Shown one piece after another: positions 1 through 11,175 of a stretch of 64,000 nt of DNA. The notes under the pieces were generated by a model that saw nothing but the letters and a program-made list of their open reading frames with translations, did not search any database and was not told the origin of the DNA. Positions within the stretch are counted from its first letter, which is position 1. Every line of letters starts with the position of its first letter. The DNA is from Dermanyssus gallinae. Lineage: Eukaryota > Arthropoda > Arachnida > Mesostigmata > Dermanyssidae. Location of the stretch: the NCBI GenBank assembly GCA_003439945.1, contig QVRM01001471.1, positions 94,501 to 158,500 of the forward strand, written 5' to 3'. A program made the position numbers and the translations under genes.

Positions 1-605
1 TATTGTATTCGTAATAGTAGCGTTATGTTTCAAACTGCAACAGACATATAAATGAAAGTTGAACTAGCCGATCGACAGGCACGACGCCGGTTTGCGCAAA
101 ATTAACGAAACTTGGACCGTTGACAGATGGCAGGCCGCTCTATTTTTGGATGAGCTTGTAATCTCTCTCCACGGTAACGATAGATAGGAAAGCATGTACC
201 GGCGACGAGAAAAGCGGTTTGCAAAAGCTGGCATTGTGGAGCGTTAAAAAGTAAAGTTAGCGACCACTTTATTAACCTTAGATTAGATTAATAAAATGGT
301 CATATGTGGGAGATAGTGAAACGACAAGTTAGAACCAGAGGTCTAGCTACAGCAACATTTTCGGAGCTCAATAATGCCATGAGCGTGGAGCGGAATAATG
401 TTCCACAGCAATTAATAAATTGATCATTGCCAATTAATAAATTGATCATTGCCACATCCCATAGCGGCTGTTATTATGGTGTGCCAGGGCTTTTAAATTG
501 CTTGTAATTTCTAATACGGCGCGATTGTTGTAGGTACAAAATGTCTTTAAAGTCAAATGTAATAGGCGATACGTTATTGCTTCCCGAATTAGTTCAATGA
601 GTTGT

Positions 606-607
<2 letters not shown>
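1..607. other. no gene recognised; short tandem duplication inside
   Basis: AT-rich sequence without a convincing ORF. The only structure I see is the 22-bp direct duplication listed separately at 410-453. Confidence 0.6.
410..453. repeat. 22-bp tandem duplication, two exact copies
   Basis: The unit AATTAATAAATTGATCATTG plus CC occurs twice head to tail with no mismatch, so the duplication is recent or conserved. Confidence 0.9.

Positions 608-646
<39 letters not shown>
608..646. repeat. (TA)n microsatellite
   Basis: Pure alternating TA of about 39 bp. Any Ile-Tyr reading frame across it is an artefact. Confidence 0.95.
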
Positions 647-1419
647 CTCGCGATAAGAAGGTTTAGCTCGTTGTAATAAGGTACATATAGACACATTAGG
701 TTTAAGCAAAGAGAGAACAGCATTCATGAAGTGTGTAAGACATGGAAAAACATTTATGACCCTAAGCGGTTGCAGATACCAACAACAAGAGTCACCATCT
801 TGCGATTCGACCACAATGACAACAGCAACACAGGCACAGACACACACAAATATGTCGGCATGAGGTTGCTATGGGAGCGCTCCCTTAGCCGAGTAGTGTC
901 GTTTTGTATTTTTTGCTCAGCTTTTCGTTGATAAATCCCAACATTGGGAAAGGACGACGGTTCGATGGGTGGATCATCAACAGTCGTTTGGAATAGAGGC
1001 TGGTGGGAATTTCATTACCACTGTTTTAAGGTGGCAGCTTTTCAACAGCATCGTCGACGACACACGCCGTGAAGCGACTACATGCGTGATAGTTTCCACC
1101 GATTCGTAAATTGCGGAGCAAAAGAGCGCGTCTAGAGACGTCAACGGTCCGAACGGATTTCGGCTCGCTCCGATAACACGTAGCACAGAAAGGGGGTTGA
1201 GCGCAGCTGAACAACTGTCCGGAGTTTTCTTTGCACCCATTAGAGAGGCCTGGACACCGGCCTCATCTGGTCGCAATCCAAAAACCGATAGGCTGTGTCT
1301 CTGAAAGCCAAATGGCTCAATGACGTGACAACCCTAATACCTTTTGATACGTTGACTGGTGCTGTCTGATGGTTTGGCGTAACCGCACGTTTTCGCTGTA
1401 TTTCCCATTATATGACGTT
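647..1419. other. no gene recognised
   Basis: Only short overlapping frames occur on both strands, none with a recognisable motif or start context. Confidence 0.5.
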
Positions 1420-1543
1420 TCGTATCACATATCGTATATTTCCTATCATACGTCGTACATTTCCTATCATATATCGTATATTTCCTATTATATGTATATC
1501 GCATATCTTCCATCATATATCGCATATCTCCTATCATATAACG
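1420..1543. repeat. degenerate 21-bp minisatellite
   Basis: About five units of a 21-bp motif of the type TTTCCTATCATATATCGTAT are in tandem; one unit is 25 bp. Because 21 is a multiple of three, one frame reads as a Ser-Tyr-His/Ile-Ser-Tyr heptad. I take this as a by-product of the repeat and not as a protein. Confidence 0.75.
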
Positions 1544-2487
1544 TGTTTGCTATTTGTGGCTACGGCAATGTCTACATTGACACTATGCTATGATATTACA
1601 GCAAGTAAAGTTCTGACACCAACTACATTATAGCCGGTTGACAGACACCTCCTTAGTGACGCAGATCATCGTGTTCTCATCGTGAAAAATACCGCTAATA
1701 TTTTGTTATTGTAATTGTTGCCACGCAGTGTTATCGACATGCAATGCGATAGTCTCGTGACGAATAGACGAAAGCTAGGCAATACACAATCCTACGATGC
1801 ATGCACACGCGACAAAAATAAAGCAACCTCCGATAAACAGTGGGTTCTACCTTGTTCATTAGTCCGTCGTAGAAGCTGGTCGCGTGGTTGTCTCGTTCGT
1901 CAAAGTCACGGCCAAGCTACCAGCACGTTTGAGTTTTGTGCCAGCTTCAGTTGGTTATAATGACTTTGTTAGGCGTTGCTACGAAACGCTCCGCCATGTA
2001 AGTACTATTAGGGCGGCAGGTCTGTATGCATTCGAACTTCGAATAGATCGTATTTTAGTTTCTAGTTGGTTTGTGGTCGTTGCCGGCCGCCGCTTGTACC
2101 GATGGCGGATAAGGCCTGGTGTCAGGTTTGGGTTAAAGTAATGTATTTACGGAAGCCACTCAGGCGGCATCATATCCAATGAAACTAATAATGATAATAT
2201 TTTTTGAGCAGTTTTTTGCACCATCAATTCTGCAAAATAAAAGTCATATTTAGTCGCTTCGTTCGCTGTTAGAGCTCCTGTCATTTACACAAATATTCAG
2301 CACAAGGTCACTCTTCCTAGATATTTTAAATATGATGGTAATGAGCCGTTATCCTAGCTGTTGCCCCCACCTTTGCCTCGTCTGCAGCCGGACAAAGTTT
2401 CTGGACGAAGTTCGAAGACGTGAACTCAACCAGCCGTCGTGCTATCTGAACCTAGTCTATTTACAAATTGCACAAACATTAATTGCG
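1544..2487. other. no gene recognised
   Basis: Short frames only. I see no domain, repeat or RNA-like structure here. Confidence 0.5.
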
Positions 2488-2665
2488 CCATGTCGACTAG
2501 AATAACAACAAGAACAACAACAACATCAACAACAGCAAGCACAACAAGAACAGCAACAACAGCAAGCACAACAAGAACAACAGCAACAACAACAACAACA
2601 ACAACATCATCAGAGATGAGCACAACCGTAGCAACAGCAATCACCTCAACCACACAGCGACATCA
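2488..2665. repeat. (CAA)n-rich trinucleotide tract
   Basis: The tract has imperfect CAA/ACA triplets interrupted by GCA and GAA. It would read as poly-Thr or poly-Gln depending on frame, with no flanking coding signal. Confidence 0.85.
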
Positions 2666-2754
2666 ACAACCCCAGTAACAACGATCATTTGCTATGGGCC
2701 ATTAGCTACTACTACACCTTCTCAGTCAGCCTGCACCGCAGCACCTTGGTCGCC

Positions 2755-2850
2755 GATCCTGTCCTGACCATACGAAAATACAACTCTCCTTCTGTGTCCT
2801 GCCCTGACCATACGAGGATTCAACTAAGCCTTCGTGTGTCTGTCGATCAG
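2755..2850. repeat. imperfect ~47-bp tandem duplication
   Basis: The segment around CCTGTCCTGACCATACGA is followed about 46 bp later by CCTGCCCTGACCATACGA with similar downstream sequence (CAACTCTCC / CAACTAAGCC, then CTTCTGTGT / CTTCGTGTGT). Confidence 0.6.
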
Positions 2851-3372
2851 TTGGCACCGTGTCTTGGCCGTTGTCCTGATTTATAGGATTTGGTCTGTGG
2901 TGTTCGGCCACGACTTGGCACGCTTGGACATTTCTGGTTAGGCTGATGCTCTCACATAAAGTGGTAAAACGCCGGCCACCAGTTAATAGCGTTAACGCTG
3001 TTATGACGAACCACCATTACCCACTAATCGCTACACACGCGTAGAAACAAGATCGTTGTGTCGAGATGTCGATGCGCAGCAATTGTGGCGACGACAGCAG
3101 CAACAACTATAATGACAATCGCAATAAAAGCTAGCGGCGACGGGAACAAGGGCGGTTCGCCAATAGCAAGACACACACGAACGGCGGTGTTTTACAAATC
3201 AACTTTGCTGCGGCGCCAATTGCAGACCAATGGAGGCAGACTCACAAAAGAGTTTGCCATGCTTTCTTCTTTTCAAACAGCTCACACCGAAAATGACACG
3301 ACAAGAGTGGTACCACTAGAAGGTGGGCAGGCAAACGCTGGGTCCTGTGGGATGAGCGAGGCAAACGGGCTA
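2851..3372. other. no gene recognised
   Basis: A 123-codon plus-strand frame (3058-3429) runs into the palindromic element that starts at 3373 and has no recognisable motif, so it is not called. Confidence 0.5.
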
Positions 3373-4447
3373 TACAGGGTGTTGCAGAAATTTTTCATAA
3401 TAGAATATACAAATTGTAGAGCTCGTTAAAGCAAATATTTTTTTCCAATGGAACATGGTCTCTGAGAAGTCTTGTTTCGGAGTGAGAGCGAAATTACTAC
3501 AATTTGTGACACTAGTGTTTTTGCCCGACATAGGAGCACAAAATGTGCTGTTGCGAGACAACCAGTCCTCCTATACAGAAACTAAACACACTGTCGTGTT
3601 TGTGAGAAAATTCTGCTTCTTCCGAAGAATATACAAGACCGGTCAGAAGATGCGACACGGTCGTTTAGAAGAGAATTCGTCAAAAATGAAGTTTTTTATT
3701 AGCTTTCACGCCAAATACTTCAGAATCATAACCCTACGACCACCCACGTGTTCAAAGCTAACATATTCAGCAAATGCGCATTTCATGGCGATCATTTTGG
3801 TACCAAACTTATGGCAATGCGAGCTGTGATTGCAGAGTAATTACGATTTTTCGGTGGGATGTCCAGATTAAGTGCATGAAAAATGACTGTGTGGCGACGT
3901 TCACTACCGCCGACGTGTCGCGCGACAGCCGCAGCGCGTCATTTTCATGCACTTAATCTCGACATGTTCGCCGAAAAATCGTAATTACTCTGCAACCACA
4001 GCTCGCATTGCCGTAAGTTTGGTACCAAAATGATCGTCATGAAATGCGCATTTGCTAAATATGTTAGCTTTGAACACGTGGGTGGTCGTAGGGTTATGAT
4101 TCTGAAGTATTTGGCGTGAACGCTAATAAAAAACTTCATTTTTGACGAATTCTTTTCTAAACGACCGTGTCGCATCTTCTGACCGGCCTTGTATATTCTT
4201 CGGAAGAAGCAGAATTTTCTCACGAACCCGACAGTGTGTTAGTTTCTGTATAGAGGACTGGTTGTCTCGCAACAGCACATTTTATGCTCCTATGTCGGGC
4301 AAAAACACTAGTGTCACAAATTGTAGTAATTTCGCTCTCACTCCGAAACAAGATTTCTCAGAGACCATGTTCCATTGGAAAAAATATTTGCTCTAACGAG
4401 CTCTACAATTTGTATATTCTATTATGAAAAATTTCTGCAACACCCTG

Positions 4448-4449
<2 letters not shown>
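3373..4449. mobile_element. palindromic TA-flanked element, copy 1
   Basis: The element begins TACAGGGTGTTGCAG and ends CTGCAACACCCTGTA. Left arm 3373-3887 (about 515 bp) is the near-perfect reverse complement of right arm 3938-4449 (about 512 bp), with a 50-nt unique spacer at 3888-3937. The TA edges and CAGGG termini fit the Tc1/mariner superfamily, and the longer relative at 20982 carries a DDE transposase fragment. No transposase remains here, so the copy is non-autonomous. Short frames inside the arms are mirror images of each other and are not genes. A transcript would fold into a ~510-bp hairpin. Confidence 0.9.
3888..3937. other. conserved 50-nt spacer of palindromic element, copy 1
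   Basis: This GC-rich spacer joins the two arms and contains the self-complementary 12-mer TGTCGCGCGACA. It is identical base for base to the spacer of the copy at 7192-7241. Confidence 0.85.
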
Positions 4450-4505
<56 letters not shown>

Positions 4506-4507
4506 CA
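4450..4507. repeat. (TA)n microsatellite
   Basis: The TA tract starts directly at the right end of the palindromic element, so the element probably inserted at a TA in or beside the microsatellite. Confidence 0.95.
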
Positions 4508-5239
4508 TACATGCGGAATGTTTGAAACTTTAATATATGGAATTGTAGAGCTCGTTAAAACACGAACATATTTGCCATTGGAATATGGTCTCTGAAAAGT
4601 TTCGCAGTGAAAGTAAAATTACTAAAATCTATGGCACTGTTGTTGTTGCCCGACATAGTAACACCAGATGCGTGATTACAATACCACCAGGTATCCTATA
4701 AAGACTCTAACCACATCGTTGTGTTCGTTTTAACCCCCAAACAGCTCAAAATCATACCCATGCGACCATTCACAGCGCCTTAAACAACTCAAAGCTAACA
4801 CAGCCGGGAAAATGCATTTCATGATGATCATTTTAGTACTAAACATAACTCGATCCGAACCGCAATTGCGGAGTAATTAAGATTTTCCAAAGGGTATGAC
4901 AAGATTGAGTTCATATATGAATAACCTACTCCATCGATTAATCACTCATTAGAGCTCTAGAAGCACACACAACTATTTAATATCTAATAGTAGCTGCTCC
5001 ATGGTGCCTCCGCATTTGCCGAACACGACAATGTGCTTAGTTTCTATATAGGGTTTCTGGTTGTCTCGTAAACGTACATATGTTGCTCCTATGTCGGGTC
5101 ACAACACTACTGTCATAGATTTTAGTAAATTCACTTCAACTTTAGAACAAGCTTTCTCAGAACCCATGTTTCATTTAAAAAAATGCATTAACGAGCTCTA
5201 TAATTCCCTATAGAATGTTTAAACATTTTACGGGCATCT

Positions 5240-5240
<1 letters not shown>
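4508..5240. mobile_element. decayed palindromic element, copy 2
   Basis: The left part contains GGAATTGTAGAGCTCGTTAA followed by a CCATTGGAATATGG segment. The right part carries the inverse (ATTAACGAGCTCTATAATTC). Both match the arm sequence of the copies at 3373 and 6685. The arms are diverged and partly deleted, the spacer is different, and the terminal CAGGG/CCCTG is no longer clear. It is an old member of the same family. Confidence 0.75.

Positions 5241-5275
<35 letters not shown>
5241..5275. repeat. (TA)n microsatellite
   Basis: TA tract directly at the right edge of the decayed palindromic element. Confidence 0.95.
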
Positions 5276-5278
<3 letters not shown>

Positions 5279-5589
5279 TTGCAAATACGTAGAAGAGGGG
5301 CGTCTCAAAATTAAAAAAATCAACTGAAACCACCAAGTATATAGTGATAACGGGGGGAGGGGATGTTGGATGATAATGCACCATCTCCTTTTATTGAGAC
5401 ATCTGTGTTTCCCGTTTTTTGCCGGTTTTGGTCGAATCTAATCTTAATCGTATTTCCGTTTGTCTTACTTAGAAGAGCCATTCATCGACTACACACAAAT
5501 CAAATTTTGCGCCAACGGTGGTAGCATTGATTGCTTGGACTTGGTTCAAAGTGGTGTAGAAAACAAGGTTTGGCGATTGCTAAGGAGCC

Positions 5590-6310
5590 GAAGATGAGGA
5601 AGCAACGAATCTGCATCAAGGTGTGCTGGGTGAAAAACCAAATAATATGTTCAAAAGTGGCGGAAATGTGACAAACTGCCCACGGGGATCAAGCAGTGTC
5701 CCGAAACACTGTGTATACATGTAAACTTAGATACCGTCGATTTCGTGACGGACGTAAAGAGACCGTAGATGACCCCCGTTTAGAAAGGTCGACGCCAATA
5801 ACAAACAACAACGCACAAAAAGTTTTGTGATATGGAACTCAATAATCGCCGAATCACTACTACGGAAGATAGCTAAGGAATACCTTATGGATCAGCTGTA
5901 ACAGCCCTGACCGATATTTTATGCGCCAGAATAAGTTTGTTCCAAAAGTTCTGAATTTTTAAGTGAAGTGGACGCCCGTCGAGAATTGTCCGAATTGAAC
6001 CTTCAGGCTGTAACAGCAGACCCTGGACTGCTTCAGGGAGTGATAAAATTAGTTTATTGTTAGGTTTGATTCGTCGATTGAAGAAATTTAGACAGAACAG
6101 ATCAAACGCCAAGGCTCATTCGGCTAGAAGGAAATTATTTTTTAGGAACGTTTGCCACGTGGTTGTACGGTCTATAAGAAATGCTACTATGAAATTTTAA
6201 GAAGATTGCACAAGAACGTCCGACGGAAGAAGCTTGAATTCTGAACAAACAACTCTTAAATCCTTCGTCAGGACAAAGCACCGGCGCACACACCGATACT
6301 GATTTCGAAT
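5590..6310 (+). pseudogene. decayed mariner transposase
   Basis: Several mariner landmarks appear in order in shifting frames: QRICIKVCWVKN near 5600, RFRDGRKETVDDPR near 5740-5785 (the 'GRESVEDDPR' region), NNRRITTTEDS near 5838, YYEILRRLHKNVRRKK near 6190-6235, and QDKAPAHT near 6270-6292, the counterpart of HHDNAPAHT that carries the second catalytic Asp. The order and spacing match a mariner transposase of the Tc1/mariner superfamily, a DDD cut-and-paste enzyme. Stops and frameshifts occur throughout, and the third catalytic motif (SPDLAPCDFF-like) is not visible. I cannot identify terminal repeats. It is unrelated in detail to the mariner at 44130 and clearly older. Confidence 0.8.
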
Positions 6311-6684
6311 TATTTGGTTTAAAATTAGATTTTTATATTTCCACAACCTCCTTATTTACCCTAACTGGCTCCGTGCGACTGTTCCTGCTCCCAGGTTGAA
6401 AATTTGAAGGGACAACGTTTCGAGACTATAGAAGATAACTATAAAAAATGCAGTAGCAACTCAACTCGATACCGAAAAACGTTTTTCTAAAAAACTTTCA
6501 TATATGGAAAATAAGGTAAGATCGACTTTTTGATCCGCCTTTGTATATATATATATATATTCAATGTAAACCAAACTCCCAGTAAACGTAATGACAACCT
6601 TTATTAGCCCTACGTTTGGACCAGACGTCCATCCAAGGACAGATTTTAAGAATGCGGATCTGGCGGAATGAGTTTTGGTGGATA
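6311..6684. other. no gene recognised; short (TA)n at 6543-6561
   Basis: Sequence between the mariner relic and the next palindromic element. Apart from the short TA run I see no feature. Confidence 0.5.
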
Positions 6685-7756
6685 TACAGGGTGTGACTGA
6701 ACGAATTTTATAGCGATACATAAAATTGTAGAGCTCGTTAAAACGAATATTTTTTCCAATGGAACATGTGCTCTGAGAAGTCTTGTTTCGGAGTTACAGT
6801 GAAATTACTACAATTTGTGACACTGGTGTTTTTGCCCGACATAGGAGCACAAAATGTGCTGTTGCGAGACAACCAGCTACCAAACTAAGCACACCGTCGT
6901 GTTCGTGATAAAATTCTGCTCCATCTGATGAATATGCAAGGCCGGTCAGAAGACGCGACATGGTCGCTTAGAAGAAAATTCGCCAAAAATGAAGTTCTTC
7001 ATTAGCGTTCACGCCAAATACTTTAGAATCATAACCCTACAACCACTCACAGCGCTCAAAGCGGACATATTCAGCCAATGCGCAATTCATGGCGATCATT
7101 TTGGTACCAAACATATGTCAATGCGAGCTGTGGTTGCGGAGTAATTACGAGTTTTCGGCGGGATGTCCAGATTGAGTGCATGTAAAATGACTGTGTGGCG
7201 ACGTTCACTACCGCCGACGTGTCGCGCGACAGCCGCAGCGCGTCATTTTTTATGCACTTAATCTGGACATCCCGCTGAAAACTCGTAATTACTCCGCAAC
7301 CACAGCTCGCATTGACATATGTTTGGTACCAAAATGATCGTCATGAATTGCGCATTGGCTGAATATGTCCGCTTTGAGCGCTGTGAGTGGTTGTAGGGTT
7401 ATGATTCTAAAGTATTTGGCGTGAACGCTAATGAAGAACTTCATTTTTGGCGAATTTTCTTCTAAGCGACCATGTCGCGTCTTCTGACCGGCCTTGCATA
7501 TTCATCAGATGGAGCAGAATTTTATCACGAACACGACGGTGTGCTTAGTTTCTGTCTAGGAAGACTGGTTGTCTCGCAACAGCACATTTTGTGCTCCTAT
7601 GTCGGGCAAAAACACCAGTGTCACAAATTGTAGTAATTTCACTGTAACTCCGAAACAAGACTTCTCAGAGCACATGTTCCATTGGAAAAAATATTCGTTT
7701 TAACGAGCTCTACAATTATATGTATCGCTATAAAATTCGTTCAGTCACACCCTGTA
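6685..7756. mobile_element. palindromic TA-flanked element, copy 3
   Basis: The element begins TACAGGGTGTGACTGAACG and ends CGTTCAGTCACACCCTGTA. Arms are 6685-7191 (507 bp) and 7242-7756 (515 bp), joined by a 50-nt spacer. Internal arm sequence matches copy 1 (TTGTAGAGCTCGTTAAAACG, then CCAATGGAACATG, then TCTTGTTTCGGAGT), but the outer ~25 bp differ after CAGGGTGT. The element is non-autonomous. Arm-to-arm identity is higher than identity to copy 1, as expected if hairpin-templated repair or replication keeps the arms alike. Confidence 0.9.
7192..7241. other. conserved 50-nt spacer of palindromic element, copy 3
   Basis: Identical to the spacer at 3888-3937 across all 50 bases and in the same orientation, although the surrounding arms differ at many sites. 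Confidence 0.85.
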
Positions 7757-8215
7757 TATCGGTAACGAGGCATATCGATATCATTTAGCACGTAGCACAA
7801 GGGCAAACATAGGCTGAACGCAAGTGCTAGTTCATTGCCGCCGCTACGCGCATAAACTAGAAATGCTGCGTCAATATACAAGTGAAATATAATAATTTAA
7901 AGCACTTGGCAGCACTATATTTATGCAACATTTTCTAGAGTATAGAGAAGGCTCTTTTCTTTGCTTTGCAACATAACCAACAAACTATTAACAAAGAGTT
8001 ATTTTTAATATATTTTATGCTTTTTATTGACACCATAAGTGTTGTTTTCTTCTACGATGAGCCCTACTTAATTGCGCCGTGAAAAAAAGGGGTGCGATAG
8101 AAGAACGCGTTAAAACCCCGTAACTGTAACTTCAGAAATACTATCTACAGCAATCTTAGGTGAAGCCATCACAACGAAGAGCCTCACTGCTAAAAAACGA
8201 ACAGTCTTCGCACAT

Positions 8216-8217
<2 letters not shown>
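7757..8217. other. no gene recognised
   Basis: AT-rich unique sequence with no ORF or repeat that I can support. Confidence 0.5.
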
Positions 8218-8296
<79 letters not shown>

Positions 8297-8300
8297 TTAT
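8218..8300. repeat. long (TA)n microsatellite
   Basis: More than 80 bp of nearly uninterrupted TA, among the longest TA tracts in the window. Confidence 0.95.
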
Positions 8301-9413
8301 ATATTTGCCAATATATACCGTAAGCAACATAAGACTCGGTGTGGCTAGCGGTTCCGTGAGGAATAATAGCGCCTTCGATACGTACACCGTAAAATTAATC
8401 GCTCCTAAGTTTTGCTTGTTGTTATTTGAATCCGATAAAATAAGTAAAATGTTCTATATGCTTATGTAGATGCATATCAGTAAGACAACAAGCATATAGT
8501 ATATCCAGTCGTTGGTTCTCTCTGCCACTTCTTTCCGTTGTCGTAGCTGTTTGAAATTAACTATTCATTTGTGTTGTGCTTGTAAAATTATGTCTTTTAA
8601 CTTTGGTCGAGGTCGTTCAGCGGACGGACAAGTAGTATGAAGGCCCGTTTATAACCTAAGTCGTCAATTAGAAAACTTAGCTCTTGTGGAGCATCGTTCA
8701 GCAAACTGTCAAGCAAATCAAGATATAGACTCAAACAACGCAACGCATTTGTTTGATACCATAACGTTGTTTCGCAGGAAAATACTTGTTATTGTAGCGT
8801 AAACTTTTTCGCGTTTTACATCTTAGCTTAGAATTAGAATTATCCTACTTAGACGCCCAGATACAAGTAGAGAACAAACACTATGGGAGACTACATGGTT
8901 TTGGACAATGGCTACGGAGTAGCAGTGTTTTGACCATTAAGAGAGATGCACGTAGCGAGTGTGTTGCCCATAGTATCTGTCGGAAGAGAATTTACTTCTA
9001 AAGTTCCCTCTCGTCGTGGTTGGGAACGACTGTACCATATTCTACGTTGGGCTGAAGCCTCTTCATCAAAACTAATATTTGACTGTGCGCCTTTGAGGTG
9101 GTGTACTAGCCCTACGGTGCCTGACGTTCTGCATGTAGCATTACGTATAATCTGCGCCCGCCACATTAGAGGGCAAAAACGAGACACGAATGTGTCCTCT
9201 TTCGCCTAGGCTATTAGAGTCGTCTATAGTGAATGAGAAGACAATGCGAATACACACACTGACAAAAATCATCATTTTAATTATCTGTTGGCGTACAATA
9301 CAGGCCATACAAATCAAGATCTATATACAGAAGGTACAATTTCAAGAACGCCACCGAGGGCACTAGGGGTCCTCGGTGAGGGGTCATGCGTATCAGTCCG
9401 GTTTTTGCCGTAG

Positions 9414-9415
<2 letters not shown>
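8301..9415. other. no gene recognised
   Basis: Frames of 80-90 codons overlap on opposite strands at 8912-9209 with no recognisable motif. A short ATG frame at 8591 (MSFNFGRGRSADGQVV, then stop) sits before a GTAGTA that could be a splice donor, but nothing confirms it. Confidence 0.4.

Positions 9416-9452
<37 letters not shown>
9416..9452. repeat. (TA)n microsatellite
   Basis: Uninterrupted TA run of about 37 bp. Confidence 0.95.
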
Positions 9453-9456
<4 letters not shown>

Positions 9457-10185
9457 TGCCTTTATATGCACGTAGAGACGCAAACACGCACAACATAACT
9501 GCGCGGATTACAGTGCAAAGGCGCCATGGTGTCATGGGGAACCACGTGACGGACACACCGTCGATGATGACGATGACGATGCTGCTGCCTGCTTATCGGT
9601 AAGATGCCGGTCGATGTTCATCGAGGCCTCCACAAGCTAGATTTGAGGTATCCTTTGGTTGTTGCGCCGGCCGTGCAGCAGGTTGCTTGGTTAATTGACG
9701 TCAATCGACGGCGTATGATTGACGGTTTCTGCTTTTTTTCGCCGCCTACGCGCGCGTTAGCGACGAGAAGCATAAACTGACTGTGCACTCGATAGAGGTT
9801 GCAAGAGAGAGTGCGTGGGGGGGGGGGGGACGAGAGCGGGAAATAGACAGAGGTAAGCGAGTTTCAGAACAGTCCAGGCGCGGGCCACGCGGTGCTGCGA
9901 CTGAAGTCGGTTCCTGGCACGGTTGCACACGACCCCGTGGGCAGGCTCACTGCAGTAGCAGCGGCAGCGCCGGTTACTGCTGCTACTGTTGCTTATGGTG
10001 TGTGACTAGACGACGCCAGTCAGCGCAGGCTGTGACAGAAGACACGCGTTTGGTCGGTAGTTGTAAGTCAGTCGGTAGGTAGATATCAACTGGTTGCTTG
10101 GTCTACCAGTCGCATGAAGTACACGTAGGAGTCGGAGTAGTAGTGGTAGTAGTAGTAGTAGTATTAGTGTGGACAAGCGACGACC
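9453..10185. other. GC-rich flank downstream of the secreted-protein gene
   Basis: Base composition shifts here to GC- and CpG-rich. The stretch includes a G10 homopolymer near 9819-9829 and a GTA triplet run near 10140-10162. I see no ORF of its own. It is the 3' side of the minus-strand gene at 10186-10491. Confidence 0.5.
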
Positions 10186-10491
10186 TCAGAACGAGTGCGT
10201 GCCGTCGACGCCAGCCTCGACACCGTCAAATCCCGACGCTCCGCCGAAGCCGGCCGTGTCGAAGCCGCCCGAGGAGGACGCCCCGTCGAAGCCCGACGAC
10301 GCCCCGTCAAACGCGCCCGAGAAATCGGCGCCCGCCGTCGACAGGCCATCGCCAGCGTCGCCGAACGCCGAAGCGTCAAAGCCTCCCACGCCCGCTGAGG
10401 CTGCGTCGAATCCGCCGTCAAAGTCCTGGCCCATCGTCAGGTGGGCTACGAGCACGACGGCGAGGACAATGGCTGCGAAGTAGGCCTTCAT
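10186..10491 (-). CDS. secreted Gly/Asp/Ala-rich low-complexity protein
   Basis: This is a 101-residue ORF with a textbook signal peptide: MKAY, then a hydrophobic core FAAIVLAVVLVA, then a likely cleavage site around HLTMGQ. The mature part of about 80 residues is built from irregular FDG/FDA/FDT steps in Gly, Ala and Ser (GGFDA, AFDGA, GFDGA, GFDTA) and is strongly acidic, with no Cys and almost no basic residues. The start ATG has a good context (AACACCATGA). The codons are GC-rich, unlike the AT-rich surroundings. The stop TGA follows THSF. Likely a secreted structural, cuticle, mucus or salivary-type component; the family is not recognised. No intron is needed within the ORF, but a 5' non-coding exon cannot be excluded. 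The opposite strand is also open (Pro-rich), which I read as a shadow of the GC-rich codons. Confidence 0.7.
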   Translation of the reverse strand: MKAYFAAIVLAVVLVAHLTMGQDFDGGFDAASAGVGGFDASAFGDAGDGLSTAGADFSGAFDGASSGFDGASSSGGFDTAGFGGASGFDGVEAGVDGTHSF

Positions 10492-10618
10492 GGTGTTGCT
10501 GGGGGTGGTGGTGGTGGTGGTTGTTGGGGGTTCGAGTTGCTTGATAGCGTCGGCACAGAGCTGGGGGTCTGACTGGCTGGTCCTTTACTGCGGTAACGCT
10601 GTAGTGCGATCGGGATCG

Positions 10619-10672
10619 GGACTGACGGTTGTTTGTTGGTCGGCTTAATGTCCGAACCCCCATATATATATG
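10619..10672 (-). promoter_or_regulatory. candidate core promoter for the secreted-protein gene
   Basis: On the minus strand, 130-180 bp upstream of the ATG, lie a TATATATA box (10663-10671) and an arthropod-type initiator TCAGTC (10620-10625). Their spacing of about 40 bp is somewhat more than the usual 25-30, so one of the two may be fortuitous. Confidence 0.35.
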
Positions 10673-11175
10673 CCGCACGGTCTCCAGCTAGCTGCACTGG
10701 GGGCACTGCCATCACCATCAATATAATAATCCGCCTGCTGATCAGCCACCCACCCCAGTTCGTTCTGTCTGGAGGAAGGGCGTCGCTCCCCGTCGCCCCC
10801 CCCCCTCCCCGCGCGTCGCGGCTTGATCAACAACGGTTGGTTGGTTGGTTGCGCTAAGCGTCGGCGTGGAGTGGTGATCGCGGCGACAGTGGCGCCCCCA
10901 CCGGCACCGTATCGCGGCTGTTTTTTTTTCCGACACCACCAGCACCACCACGTTTGTACTGACCGATAGCTTTTTCTTATTCGTCATCTCCTTCTTCTTC
11001 TTATTATTATTATATCGTTTGTTCGTCTTGCAGCGCGCTGACTCTCACGCGCCCTGGTCGCGCCACCGCCACCGCCGCCGCTACCGCATCGCTTCTATCA
11101 CACGCAAGCGGGAAGCAGGCAACCGCCAATACATGGCATGACGTAACGTCAGCTGAAACGTCGCCGTTATGGCTG

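Noticed and set aside
3455..4396. ORFs of 84-124 codons inside the palindrome at 3373
   Set aside because: They are mirror copies of each other on both strands of a non-coding inverted repeat.
8190..8469. Ile-Tyr-repeat ORFs here and at other TA tracts
   Set aside because: Reading frames across (TA)n microsatellites.
10169..10483. Pro/Ser-rich ORF on the plus strand opposite the secreted-protein gene
   Set aside because: It is the antisense of GC-rich codons. The minus strand has the signal peptide and the better start context.
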